DNA from: Polaribacter sp. NJDZ03
GTDB taxonomy: Bacteria > Bacteroidota > Bacteroidia > Flavobacteriales > Flavobacteriaceae
Length of the DNA: 64,000 bases
Assembly: GCF_019263805.1 (NCBI RefSeq)
Contig: NZ_CP079195.1
Span: 3,459,001 to 3,523,000, forward strand
Direction: 5' to 3'
Shown here: positions 6,952 to 15,577 of the stretch, piece after piece
Numbering within the stretch: the stretch's first letter is position 1
Layout of the letters: each line of letters opens with the position of its first letter
Notes under the pieces: model-generated
Seen by the model: the letters and a program-made list of their open reading frames with translations, nothing else
Database searches by the model: none
What the model was told of the DNA's origin: nothing
Made by a program: the position numbers and the translations under genes

Positions 6952-9495
6952 ATGAAATCTTCTACAACACATATTCCAACAAAAACATACTCTAGAGACG
7001 AAGCTTTAAAAGCAGCTCTTAACTATTTTAAAGGCGATGAATTAGCTGCAAGTGTGTGGTTAAATAAATATGCTTTAAAAGATTCTGCTGATAATATTTA
7101 CGAAAGCACACCTGATGAAATGCATCAAAGAATTGCATCAGAAATTGCTAGAGTAGAGCAAAAATATACCAATCCGTTAACGGAATCAGAAATTTTTGAA
7201 GTGATCAAGAATTTTAAATATATAGTGCCTCAAGGAAGTCCGATGGCAGGTATTGGAAATCCTTTTCAAATTGCATCTTTGTCAAATTGTTTTGTAATTG
7301 GTAACAATGGCGAATCCGATTCTTACGGAGGAATCATGAAGATAGACCAAGAGCAAGTACAATTAATGAAACGTAGAGGTGGTGTTGGACACGATTTATC
7401 TCACATCCGCCCCAAAGGATCTCCAGTAAAAAATTCAGCATTAACATCAACAGGAATTGTTCCTTTTATGGAACGTTATTCTAATTCTACAAGAGAGGTT
7501 GCGCAAGATGGAAGAAGAGGCGCTTTAATGTTGTCTGTTTCTATCAATCACCCAGATGCAGAAGATTTTATTGATGCAAAACTAGAGCAAGGAAAAGTTA
7601 CTGGAGCAAATGTTTCAGTAAGAATTGATGATGCATTTATGAAATCTGTAAAAAGTGACGGTAAATACACACAAAAATATCCAACATTTAGTGAAACTCC
7701 TTTGTATACTAAAGAAATAGAAGCAACTAAAATTTGGAAGAAAATTGTACATAATGCATGGAAATCTGCAGAGCCAGGAATTTTATTTTGGGATACCATT
7801 ATTAATGAATCTGTGCCAGATTGTTATGCAGATTTAGGCTACAAAACAGTTTCTACAAACCCTTGTGGTGAGATTCCTTTATGTCCGTATGATTCTTGTA
7901 GATTATTAGCGATGAACCTATTTTCTTATGTAGAGAACCCGTTTACTAAAAAGGCAGTTTTCAATTTTGAATTATTCAAAAAACATATTGTTATTGCTCA
8001 AAGAATGATGGATGACATTATTGATTTAGAGTTAGAAAAAATTGATGGAATTTTAGCAAAAATAGCTGCAGACCCAGAGGAAGAAGTTGTAAAGGCAACA
8101 GAAAGAAACTTGTGGATGAATATTAAGCACAAAGCCGAAGAGGGGAGAAGAACCGGTATTGGTATTACTGCAGAAGGAGATATGTTAGCGGCTTTAAATG
8201 TTCGTTATGGAAGTGAAGAAGGAAATGTTTTTTCTACAGAAGTACATAAAGTTTTAGGGGTTGAAACCTATAGAGCGTCTGTTAATTTAGCAAAAGAAAG
8301 AGGTGCGTTTGCTATTTTTGATGCAGACAGAGAAAAAGACAATCCTTTTATTTTAAGAATAAAAGAAGCAGATAACAAACTGTATAAAGAAATGCTAGAG
8401 CATGGTCGTAGAAATATTGCCTTGTTAACTATTGCACCTACAGGAACTACCAGTTTAATGACGCAAACTTCCTCTGGAATTGAGCCTGTTTTTATGCCGG
8501 TGTATAAGCGTAGAAAAAAAGTGAATCCTAATGATAAAAATGCACGTATAGATTTTGTAGATGAGGTTGGAGATTCTTGGGAAGAATATGTAGTTTTTCA
8601 TCATCGTTTTAAACAATGGATGGAAGTAAATAACATAGATTCTTCAAAGAATTTTACGCAGATAGAAATAGATGAATTGGTTAAAAAATCTCCATATTAT
8701 AAAGCAACGTCTAATGATATTGATTGGAATAGCAAAGTAGAAATGCAAGGAGCTATCCAAAAATGGGTAGATCATTCTATTAGTGTTACTGTTAATTTAC
8801 CTAATGATGCAACAGAGGAGTTGGTTGGAGAGTTGTATTTAAAAGCTTGGGAAGTTGGCTGTAAAGGGGTAACGGTTTATAGAGATGGTTCTCGTTCTGG
8901 AGTTTTAATTGCTGCAGATGATAAGAAAGAGACTACAACAACTAATTTTTCTAAGAAACGTCCGCAAGTATTAGAAGGAGATGTCGTTCGTTTTCAAAAT
9001 CAAAAAGAAAAATGGATTGCCTTTGTTGGTTTGGTAGACGGAAGACCTTATGAGGTGTTTACAGGATTGGCAGATGATGAAGATGGAATTCTAATTCCGC
9101 GTTGGGTAGAAAAAGGATTTATTATTAAAAATAAAAATGAAGAAGGGGGTACTCGATATGATTTTCAATATCAAAATAAAAGAGGATATAAAACCACTAT
9201 TGAAGGTTTGTCTCATAAGTTTAATCCTGAATTTTGGAACTATGCAAAATTAATTTCAGGAACCATTCGTCATGGAATGCCTATTGATAAAATTGTAGAA
9301 TTAATACAAAGTTTACAGTTCGATTCAGAATCTATAAGTTCTTGGAAAAACGGTGTACAACGTGCTTTAAAACGTTATGTAGAAGATGGTACGGAGGTAA
9401 AAGGACATACTTGTGAAAATTGTAATTCTACAAATTTAATTTATCAAGAAGGTTGTTTAACTTGTAAAGATTGTGGTTCTTCTAAATGTGGATAG
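6952..9495 (+). CDS. nrdJ: Adenosylcobalamin-dependent (class II) ribonucleotide reductase
   Basis: Reduces ribonucleotides to deoxyribonucleotides with adenosylcobalamin as radical source, without oxygen or a small subunit. About 847 residues. Motifs in order: the substrate-site Cys segment ASLSNCFVIG, KRRGGVGHDLSHIRP, the barrel signature STNPCGEIPLCPYDSCRL (radical Cys, Asn and Glu), and the loop LLTIAPTGTTSLMTQTSSG. A later TSCPAD-type region is followed by a C-terminal zinc-ribbon-like tail with repeated Cys pairs (CENCNSTN, CLTCKDCGSSKCG) that carries the redox thiols. A TTG at 6937 would add five residues; the ATG gives the usual start. Monocistronic, with its own terminator. The cell must make or import B12. 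Confidence 0.95.
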   Translation: MKSSTTHIPTKTYSRDEALKAALNYFKGDELAASVWLNKYALKDSADNIYESTPDEMHQRIASEIARVEQKYTNPLTESEIFEVIKNFKYIVPQGSPMAGIGNPFQIASLSNCFVIGNNGESDSYGGIMKIDQEQVQLMKRRGGVGHDLSHIRPKGSPVKNSALTSTGIVPFMERYSNSTREVAQDGRRGALMLSVSINHPDAEDFIDAKLEQGKVTGANVSVRIDDAFMKSVKSDGKYTQKYPTFSETPLYTKEIEATKIWKKIVHNAWKSAEPGILFWDTIINESVPDCYADLGYKTVSTNPCGEIPLCPYDSCRLLAMNLFSYVENPFTKKAVFNFELFKKHIVIAQRMMDDIIDLELEKIDGILAKIAADPEEEVVKATERNLWMNIKHKAEEGRRTGIGITAEGDMLAALNVRYGSEEGNVFSTEVHKVLGVETYRASVNLAKERGAFAIFDADREKDNPFILRIKEADNKLYKEMLEHGRRNIALLTIAPTGTTSLMTQTSSGIEPVFMPVYKRRKKVNPNDKNARIDFVDEVGDSWEEYVVFHHRFKQWMEVNNIDSSKNFTQIEIDELVKKSPYYKATSNDIDWNSKVEMQGAIQKWVDHSISVTVNLPNDATEELVGELYLKAWEVGCKGVTVYRDGSRSGVLIAADDKKETTTTNFSKKRPQVLEGDVVRFQNQKEKWIAFVGLVDGRPYEVFTGLADDEDGILIPRWVEKGFIIKNKNEEGGTRYDFQYQNKRGYKTTIEGLSHKFNPEFWNYAKLISGTIRHGMPIDKIVELIQSLQFDSESISSWKNGVQRALKRYVEDGTEVKGHTCENCNSTNLIYQEGCLTCKDCGSSKCG

Positions 9496-9514
9496 ACTAA
9501 TTTATATGATAAAA

Positions 9515-9552
9515 AAAAACGCCAAATACGTAAAAGTATTTGGCGTTTTTTT
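9515..9552 (+). terminator. Terminator after nrdJ
   Basis: ACGCCAAATAC / GTATTTGGCGT stem flanked by A and T runs. The remaining 260 bases to 9815 hold no supported feature. Confidence 0.88.
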
Positions 9553-9815
9553 ATAGTATTTATATATGTTTTATTGCGTGTAAAAAGAGGCTATCGTTTC
9601 TAATTAGATACGAGTAGTCTTTTTATCTTTTAATTTTTAGATACACAAAAATAAAAATTTGGCAGACTTAATAGAGGTACAAAAACCTCACAGAAAACCT
9701 ATAATAGCTATGTTTTATATATATGTTCAGTTTTGTTTTTTAATGTTTGTTATTTAGTTCAAAATGTGTGCCTTTTACGTTGACGTTTATAAACCAATAA
9801 ATATCTAATATTCAA

Positions 9816-11180
9816 TTAATCCATTACAAACTTAAATCCTGCTGTAATAATACTAGAACTAAATGATGTATCCCTATCATATTGATAAAACTTTAAATCA
9901 ATACTTTTTAATCCAAATTTCCAAATATGTGCCTTTGTAAAAATATCTGTGTAGGATACTCCAAAACCAATTTGATTAGCAGAATACTCAGAAAGGTCAT
10001 AATCAGAAGTATAAAATTCATCGGTAGATAAAGCACTTTCATAAGGGTTAAAATAGTCTGCTGCTGTTTGGTTATAAAACCTATAAGATGGGTATAATGT
10101 AAAGGTATCAGTTATTTTAATTGGTACTTCAATACTTGCAGTGTGAGAAGTAATTCCCCAATCATCAAAATAATAGCGATAAAATGTTCTTATTGCAAAT
10201 GTTTCATTAAGGTACCAGTTTAAACGACCACCAGCTGCTACTTTAAATCTTGAATCTGGCAAACGTTCAATAGCATCTGCAAGTTGAAAATTATCTATGT
10301 ATGAATCTGCAACATCGCTAAAATACACTCTTTGAAATGGTGTAGATAATAAGCCGTCTTGTTTTACAAAATCTAGAGCTAACGAACCTTGTACGTTTTT
10401 ATGAAGTATTTGAGAGAATCCAAAGCCTAAAGAATAAGAGTTACGTCCTTCGTCTTTAAATTCACTAAATCTAGGGGTGTAATTTGTGTTGCCGGTAATT
10501 GTATTTTGCGTAAACAAAGTATTATTTAAACCATTGCCATTCTCACCGAAGGGTCTTAATTCTGTTGGGTAAATAGCATTCCAACTATCTATATAAATAT
10601 TTGCATTTACACTTAATTCTGTGTTTTTTTCGTTAAATAATTTGGTGTAACTACCACCAACACCAGCTGAAAAGTAATCGTATTCTGATGAAATTGATAT
10701 TTTTGCAGACCAGATATCATTTCTGTCGTCAGAACTATGACTATAATTTCCAGTTAAATTTGTCCAAAGGTCGCTACTTGATGCACCAGAAGAAGCTTGA
10801 AAAGGGGCTGCTTGTCCATTGTCAAAAGGTCCAATGTTACTTGATGAAGCAGAAGTGTATGCCGAAACTCCTGCATCAATGGTTAAGATATCATCATCAT
10901 TTAAAGGTATTGAAACTACAAAAGTTCCTGTAACATCAGTTAATTCTTCTGTTCCTATGCCGCCACTTACTGCAGCATTATCACCATCTTGAGCATAATA
11001 ACTTGTTAGAAAATCTACTTCGATAGTTTCTAATACACGTTTTTTATAAACTTTGGTTGAGTCTTGTTCTGTTTGCGAATATGATTTAACAAAAGCAAAT
11101 ACGCAGAATATTAAAATTATTTTTTTCAAACCTCTTATTTTATTAGTTACAGCCACAGCCACCTCCTGTTTTACCTCCAT
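9816..11180 (-). CDS. DUF3570 outer-membrane beta-barrel protein
   Basis: Up to 454 residues. A hydrophobic signal ending VKSYSQ is followed by alternating amphipathic strands with aromatic ends through to the C-terminus (SSSIITAGFKFVMD), typical of an outer-membrane barrel. The N-terminal text LETIEVDFLTSYYAQDGDNAAVSGG and the low-complexity Ser/Ala loop fit the DUF3570 family. The ATG at 11180 overlaps the DUF4266 gene by 38 bases and leaves 17 residues before the signal peptide. A TTG at 11129, 13 bases past the DUF4266 stop, would start exactly at LKKIILIF and is a credible alternative. Last gene of the thioredoxin-ApbE-DUF4266-DUF3570 operon. Function unknown; presumably the outer-membrane part of that system. 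Confidence 0.88.
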   Translation of the reverse strand: MEVKQEVAVAVTNKIRGLKKIILIFCVFAFVKSYSQTEQDSTKVYKKRVLETIEVDFLTSYYAQDGDNAAVSGGIGTEELTDVTGTFVVSIPLNDDDILTIDAGVSAYTSASSSNIGPFDNGQAAPFQASSGASSSDLWTNLTGNYSHSSDDRNDIWSAKISISSEYDYFSAGVGGSYTKLFNEKNTELSVNANIYIDSWNAIYPTELRPFGENGNGLNNTLFTQNTITGNTNYTPRFSEFKDEGRNSYSLGFGFSQILHKNVQGSLALDFVKQDGLLSTPFQRVYFSDVADSYIDNFQLADAIERLPDSRFKVAAGGRLNWYLNETFAIRTFYRYYFDDWGITSHTASIEVPIKITDTFTLYPSYRFYNQTAADYFNPYESALSTDEFYTSDYDLSEYSANQIGFGVSYTDIFTKAHIWKFGLKSIDLKFYQYDRDTSFSSSIITAGFKFVMD

Positions 11181-11355
11181 TTGCTCCTACAGCTGCTTCA
11201 CGATAGGAATGCATTGTAGAAACATTTCTGTCACATTTTTTTTCTGACAATGCCATGTCTGGGTCATTTATATTTACTTTTTCGTATTCTTTAACGACAA
11301 CACAACTACTAAAAAAAGTAGTTATCAATGCAGCGTATATAATTTTTTTAATCAT
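11143..11355 (-). CDS. DUF4266 lipoprotein with GGGCGCN C-terminus
   Basis: Seventy residues. The lipoprotein signal peptide ends FFSSC (Cys 18), then a short extracytoplasmic segment contains YEKVNINDPDM, a lone Cys (EKKCDR) and MHSYREAAVGANGG. It ends KTGGGCGCN. As I recall, DUF4266 proteins share both the small lipoprotein design and this Gly-rich C-x-C tail, so the tail is probably functional (metal binding, disulfide, or an attachment or modification site). The gene overlaps apbE by 4 bases, which indicates tight co-expression. It lacks the D-x-x-S/T-G-A-T motif that ApbE normally flavinylates. The role is unknown. Confidence 0.85.
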   Translation of the reverse strand: MIKKIIYAALITTFFSSCVVVKEYEKVNINDPDMALSEKKCDRNVSTMHSYREAAVGANGGKTGGGCGCN

Positions 11356-12332
11356 AATTTATCTATTTCTATATTCTTTGATTTTGTAATATTCCCTTTA
11401 TCATCTATGATGATACATTCTATTTTGGGTAATTGATTAATGCGATCTAAGCCAGTCTCTTTTCCCATAACAAAAACAGAAGTTGCAAGAGCATCTGCCA
11501 ATTCTGCTTTTGGTGCAAAAACGGTTACACTAATAATTCCAGTTGAAGGATATCCTGTGCGCGGGTCTATAATATGTGTGTATCGTTTCCCTTTAAAGTT
11601 TACATACTTTTCGTAATTTCCAGAAGTTACAACAGCTCCGTTTGTAATAGGAAGCAATGCAAAAACTTTGTTTTTATCCATTGGATTTGTAATGGCTACT
11701 TTCCAATCACTATCATTTGGTTGTTTTCCCCAAGTATTCATATCGCCAGAGGCATTAATAATACCAGAAGTTACTCCTTTAGAAATAAGAAGCGTTTTAG
11801 CCTTATCAGCTGTATAGCCTTTTCCGATAGCACCAAAACCGATTTTCATTCCTGTTAACTTAAGAAAGACAGTACCATTTTTTTTATCTAAAATAATATT
11901 ATGATAACTAACTTTTTGTACAGAAGCTTTTATTTCTTCTTTTGAAGGCATAACAGTCATACTACCGTCAAATTTCCAGATTTTATCCATTGAAGCATAA
12001 CTAATATCGAAAGCACCATCTGTTAATTTTGAAATACCGATTGCTCGTTCTATCAATTGAAATAATTCTGAATCAACTTTTACGGGCTGTATGCCTGCAT
12101 TTCGATTAATTTCTGAAGTTTGAGAATTAGGATCCCAAGATGATATGAGTTTTTCTATTCGTGTAATTTCAGCAATCGAAGTATCAATGTACTTGTTTGC
12201 AGTAGTAAAATCGTTTGCTACAACAGTAATATCAAACCGACTGCCCATTAGTTTGAGCGTTCTCTTATAGGATTGTTGTGCTGTATAACTTGTTATTGAG
12301 AATAAAAGTAATAAGGTGACTATCTGTTTCAA
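11352..12332 (-). CDS. apbE: FAD:protein FMN transferase (ApbE family)
   Basis: Transfers FMN from FAD onto Thr/Ser of partner proteins outside the cytoplasm, using Mg2+. 326 residues with a signal peptide (TSYTAQ). Family marks in order: KLMGSRFDI, SSWDPNSQTSEINR, TDGAFDIS, the FAD-binding IGFGAIGKGYTADKA, INASGDMNTWG, the IIDPRTGYPSTG signature and ELADALATSVFVMG with the metal-binding Asp. Length is standard. One base separates it from the thioredoxin gene and 4 bases overlap DUF4266. No obvious flavinylation target lies in the window, so the target is either an operon partner with an unusual site or encoded elsewhere. Confidence 0.94.
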   Translation of the reverse strand: MKQIVTLLLLFSITSYTAQQSYKRTLKLMGSRFDITVVANDFTTANKYIDTSIAEITRIEKLISSWDPNSQTSEINRNAGIQPVKVDSELFQLIERAIGISKLTDGAFDISYASMDKIWKFDGSMTVMPSKEEIKASVQKVSYHNIILDKKNGTVFLKLTGMKIGFGAIGKGYTADKAKTLLISKGVTSGIINASGDMNTWGKQPNDSDWKVAITNPMDKNKVFALLPITNGAVVTSGNYEKYVNFKGKRYTHIIDPRTGYPSTGIISVTVFAPKAELADALATSVFVMGKETGLDRINQLPKIECIIIDDKGNITKSKNIEIDKL

Positions 12333-12333
12333 A

Positions 12334-12774
12334 TTACTTTGTAAAAGTGTTTAATTCTTTAATGTAATTTAGAGGTGTAGTCTTCTTATAGCTACTTTCT
12401 CCTAACACTTTACCATTGGAATCAAGTACGACAACAAAAGGAAAAAAACCTTGTTTATTATATTTTTCAGCAAGTAATGCGTTCGATTTTGTTTGTTCTT
12501 CAGATAATTTATTTTTCTTTCTTTTCGGAAAATCTGCCTTTAGCAAAACATAATTCTCTTTTGCATACTTTTTAAAAGTTTCTGTACTCCAAATTTCTCG
12601 GTCTAATTTAATACATGGTGCACACCAATCTGAACCCTGAAAGACTAAAATTATTGGCTTACTTTCTTTGGTTGCATTTTTTTTTGCAACATTAATATCT
12701 GTTAGCCATTCTTGAGCAATTGTTGTGTTTATACTAACAATCATTACTACTAATGCTACAATTATTTTTTTCAT
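12334..12774 (-). CDS. Secreted thioredoxin-family protein (DUF255-like)
   Basis: 146 residues with a signal peptide (MKKIIVALVVMIV...TIAQ). A single thioredoxin fold has active site GSDWCAPCIKLDREIW and cis-Pro strand GFFPFVVVLDSNGKVLGE. Periplasmic thiol-disulfide exchange is the family role. First gene of the four-gene operon, it may keep the cysteines of DUF4266 (or ApbE partners) in the right redox state; that link is inference from position. Confidence 0.88.
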   Translation of the reverse strand: MKKIIVALVVMIVSINTTIAQEWLTDINVAKKNATKESKPIILVFQGSDWCAPCIKLDREIWSTETFKKYAKENYVLLKADFPKRKKNKLSEEQTKSNALLAEKYNKQGFFPFVVVLDSNGKVLGESSYKKTTPLNYIKELNTFTK

Positions 12775-12912
12775 TTTATTTTTATTTATTTTTCATAATT
12801 GAATAGTCAACAATTAGACCAATACTTATAAACGAATGTATAAATTTTTTGTTATATAAATAGTTCTATTTTTTATAACTAAATTATAAAATTATAAAAT
12901 TTTAATATGGGT

Positions 12913-13665
12913 AAAAAAGACTCATTTTGAAATGACATGTTGGCTTTTTAATGTGTGTTTGTCATTCCGATCGAGGCACGACGAGGAATCTTTATTTTAC
13001 GTTTTATTCTGATAAGATTTCTCAATCATCCAAAAAAGACTCATTTCGAAATGACATTGTGAGTTTTTTAGTCGGAATGTCATTCCGAGCGAGGCACGAC
13101 GAGGAATCTCAAAATTCACGTTTTATTCTGATGAGATTTCTCAATCGTTCAAAAAGGAATCATTTCAAAATGACATAGTGAGTTTTTTAGTCGGATTGTC
13201 ATTCCGATCGAGGCACGACGAGGAATCTTTATTTTACGTTTTATTCTGATAAGATTTCTCAATCATCCAAAAAAGACTCATTTCGAAATGACATTGTGAG
13301 TTTTTTAGTCAGTTTGTCATTCCGAGCGAGGTACGACGAGGAATCTTTATTTTTACGTTTTATTCTGATGAGATCTCTCAATCGTCCAAAAAAGACTCAT
13401 TTAGAAATGACATAGTGAGTTTTTTAGTCGGATTGTCATTCCGAGCGAGGTACGACGAGAAATCTTGAAGTTTAAGGTTTCTTGTGATGAGATTTCTCAA
13501 TCGTCCAAAAAGGACTCATTTCAAAATGACATTGTGAGTTTTCAGTCGGTTTGTGTCATTCCGAGTGAGGTACGACCAGGAATCTTATAGTTTACGGTTT
13601 GTTATGATGAGATTTCTCAATCGTGCAAAAGCACTCATTTCGAAATGATATTGTGAGTTTTTAGT
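12913..13665. repeat. About six tandem copies of a 119-bp palindromic-end repeat
   Basis: Units begin GTCATTCCGA at 12961, 13079, 13198, 13316, 13435 and 13555 (periods 118, 119, 118, 119, 120) after a partial leading copy. Each runs GTCATTCCGA..GAGG.ACGACGAGGAATCT, then a variable 25 bases, then GAGATTTCTCAATC.TCC and CATTTCGAAATGACA. The start and end of a unit are inverted copies of each other. Short frames inside are by-products of the repetition. The array runs into the last codons of the gene at 13661. Confidence 0.9.
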
Positions 13666-14341
13666 CTTTTAGCTCACTAATTGCCTTGTATAAATCTTCT
13701 TTAAGTTGCGAATTCATACTGTTATTTTTAGAAAACTTCTGATTTATTTCAACCTCAATTCCTACATATTTTTTACTAAAAGCCTTTCTTAAATACGTAG
13801 TAAACCCGTCTGCTTTTCCTAAATACGGATAGTTAAAACGGACATTCCATTTGGGGTTTATTGTATGTAAAGCCGTTTTAAGTTGTATTGCTATTTTTTT
13901 TTCCTGTTTATTAGATGAGTCGTATAAGAAGCCAATATCACAATTTCTAATTTCATCATTTAAAATAGGCGTAAATGAATGTATAGAAAGGTGTGTAATA
14001 GCATTTTTGTTTGCAACAAGAGCTTTAATGTTGTTTTCTATAGTGCTTCTATAAACATCATAATGTGATTTTATAATCTCCTCTTTTTCAATAAAAGATA
14101 GTTTTTTAGTGAATTCAGAAAATAAGTTTTTATGCCAAAGAGATCTATTCAACTCAATTAACAGTCTGCTTGTTTTACTGTAATCAGTGTAGGTTGCTAA
14201 CGGTTTTAGCGAATTAAAAACATCTAATGCTCCTAAATCATAACCTCTGTGCGTGCTTAATATTTCTTTATCAGTAAAAAGAATCTTATAGGTATCTGGA
14301 ATTTCATTACCTCCATGCTCGCAAGTTATAATAAGTTTCAT
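13661..14341 (-). CDS. N-formylglutamate amidohydrolase-family protein
   Basis: 226 residues, cytoplasmic. Family marks: ITCEHGGNEIP (metal-binding His/Glu near residue 8), THRGYDLGALDV, SRLLIELNRS and a late Glu-rich strand VGIEVEIN. The founding member releases formate from N-formylglutamate, but relatives in RimK/GCS2 operons probably hydrolyse other amides. Only 2 bases separate it from the GCS2 gene, and its stop codon falls inside the end of the 119-bp repeat array, so the last residues (LKD) are repeat-derived. Substrate unknown. Confidence 0.85.
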   Translation of the reverse strand: MKLIITCEHGGNEIPDTYKILFTDKEILSTHRGYDLGALDVFNSLKPLATYTDYSKTSRLLIELNRSLWHKNLFSEFTKKLSFIEKEEIIKSHYDVYRSTIENNIKALVANKNAITHLSIHSFTPILNDEIRNCDIGFLYDSSNKQEKKIAIQLKTALHTINPKWNVRFNYPYLGKADGFTTYLRKAFSKKYVGIEVEINQKFSKNNSMNSQLKEDLYKAISELKD

Positions 14342-14343
14342 TC

Positions 14344-15576
14344 CTAATTATTTGGAATAAAAAGAGTGTTGGTTTCTAAACAATCTGCTAATTTGTTGTA
14401 GGTATTTATAATATTTTCTTCAGAAAAATCATTGCTAAGATCATTTTCGATTCTTGTAGACAACGTTCCATGCTTAAAAATTACAGTCAATGCTTCTTTG
14501 TAGTTCTCAGTAATATCGTCTTTTACCAGTTCAAAAAGCTGTTTCCATATTTCTTGAATTGTACTGCTTTTATAAATATTAAAAACAGCTAAATATTCTT
14601 TATTAGTAATTTTATAATCTTCACCTTGTTTTATGGCATCGTCTAAAATGCTGAATAAATCTTGTTCTTTCCAGTCCTTTTGCATTTGTAAACTAGACAA
14701 CTTTCCGTTTACCAATTGTTTTAAAACTTCAATAATTAAAACACAAATGGCTACATCTGCCTTAGGGCATTCTTGTATATCTACCAGTCTAATCTCTATG
14801 GCATTTCTATCAAAACGGGCAATGGCTCCTCTAGAATTTAGAAAATGATGGTCTAAAATATTATTGGTGTCGTGTTTTTTAATCTTTGTCTTAATAGGAT
14901 CAAAAATAGTTTTATGATAATCCGATTTTGAAAAAACTTGTTCAGGAATAACCTTACCAGTCATTTCCGGAATTTCTTTTTGATTGGTTTTGTAAAACTC
15001 TAAGCGGGTATCTTTAAAACCTGTAAGTTTACCTTCTAAAATAGGAGAACTAGCGCATAAACCAGGAATTAATGGTAAAATAACACGAATTGCCGCATGC
15101 AGCTTTTCAAATTCAGTATCATTATAAAAAGGTAAATTAATATGTGTACTTTGTACGTTAGACCAACCGTGTCCTTTACAATCAAAAATACGGTTATATA
15201 GCTCATAAACTTCGCTATAACTGTGTTTCCATAGTTGTGTGTCTTGCACCGGATTCATTAAAGGATGGCACGCCGTAGGTAATAATTTGGTGTTTAATGG
15301 TTTTAAAAGCGCATTAATTTCTACAATATTTTCATGAAATTCATCCGCTAAATTGGCAAGATCAGCTGTTGGGCCATTGGTTTTTATTTCTACCACATGT
15401 GCAACCAATTCGTTGCTCCAAGCAATAGCACCATTATCGATATCAGAAGTTAATTCTCCATTTTTTTTGGTCAATAAAGTATCTACAATTGGTGCAACTT
15501 TAAAGGAAGTATCATTAATTAGCATGTATTCTAATTCGATACCATAAACCTCAAATAATTTATATTTTTTGCCCAT
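14344..15576 (-). CDS. GCS2-type carboxylate-amine ligase (glutamate-cysteine ligase-like)
   Basis: 410 residues of the glutamine-synthetase fold. N-terminal YGIELEYMLIN carries the metal-binding Glu pair, AHVVEIKT follows, and SRGAIARFDRNAIEIRLVDIQECP is the conserved ATP/metal strand region. True GCS2 enzymes join glutamate to cysteine; this branch makes amide bonds to unknown acceptors. Its place between an RLAN-RimK ligase (1-base gap) and an amidohydrolase (2-base gap) points to a small-peptide or amino-acid-conjugate pathway rather than ordinary glutathione synthesis. Confidence 0.85.
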   Translation of the reverse strand: MGKKYKLFEVYGIELEYMLINDTSFKVAPIVDTLLTKKNGELTSDIDNGAIAWSNELVAHVVEIKTNGPTADLANLADEFHENIVEINALLKPLNTKLLPTACHPLMNPVQDTQLWKHSYSEVYELYNRIFDCKGHGWSNVQSTHINLPFYNDTEFEKLHAAIRVILPLIPGLCASSPILEGKLTGFKDTRLEFYKTNQKEIPEMTGKVIPEQVFSKSDYHKTIFDPIKTKIKKHDTNNILDHHFLNSRGAIARFDRNAIEIRLVDIQECPKADVAICVLIIEVLKQLVNGKLSSLQMQKDWKEQDLFSILDDAIKQGEDYKITNKEYLAVFNIYKSSTIQEIWKQLFELVKDDITENYKEALTVIFKHGTLSTRIENDLSNDFSEENIINTYNKLADCLETNTLFIPNN

Positions 15577-15577
15577 T

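Noticed and set aside
10688-10933. Plus-strand ORF of 81 residues inside the DUF3570 gene
   Set aside because: It is a shadow of the minus-strand barrel gene with low-complexity composition.
12951-13178. 75-residue ORF in the repeat array
   Set aside because: Its sequence is simply two translated repeat units; no start signal or family.
12913-13665. Tandem repeats as a CRISPR array
   Set aside because: Units of about 119 bp are repeated throughout, not short repeats with unique spacers, and no cas genes are near.
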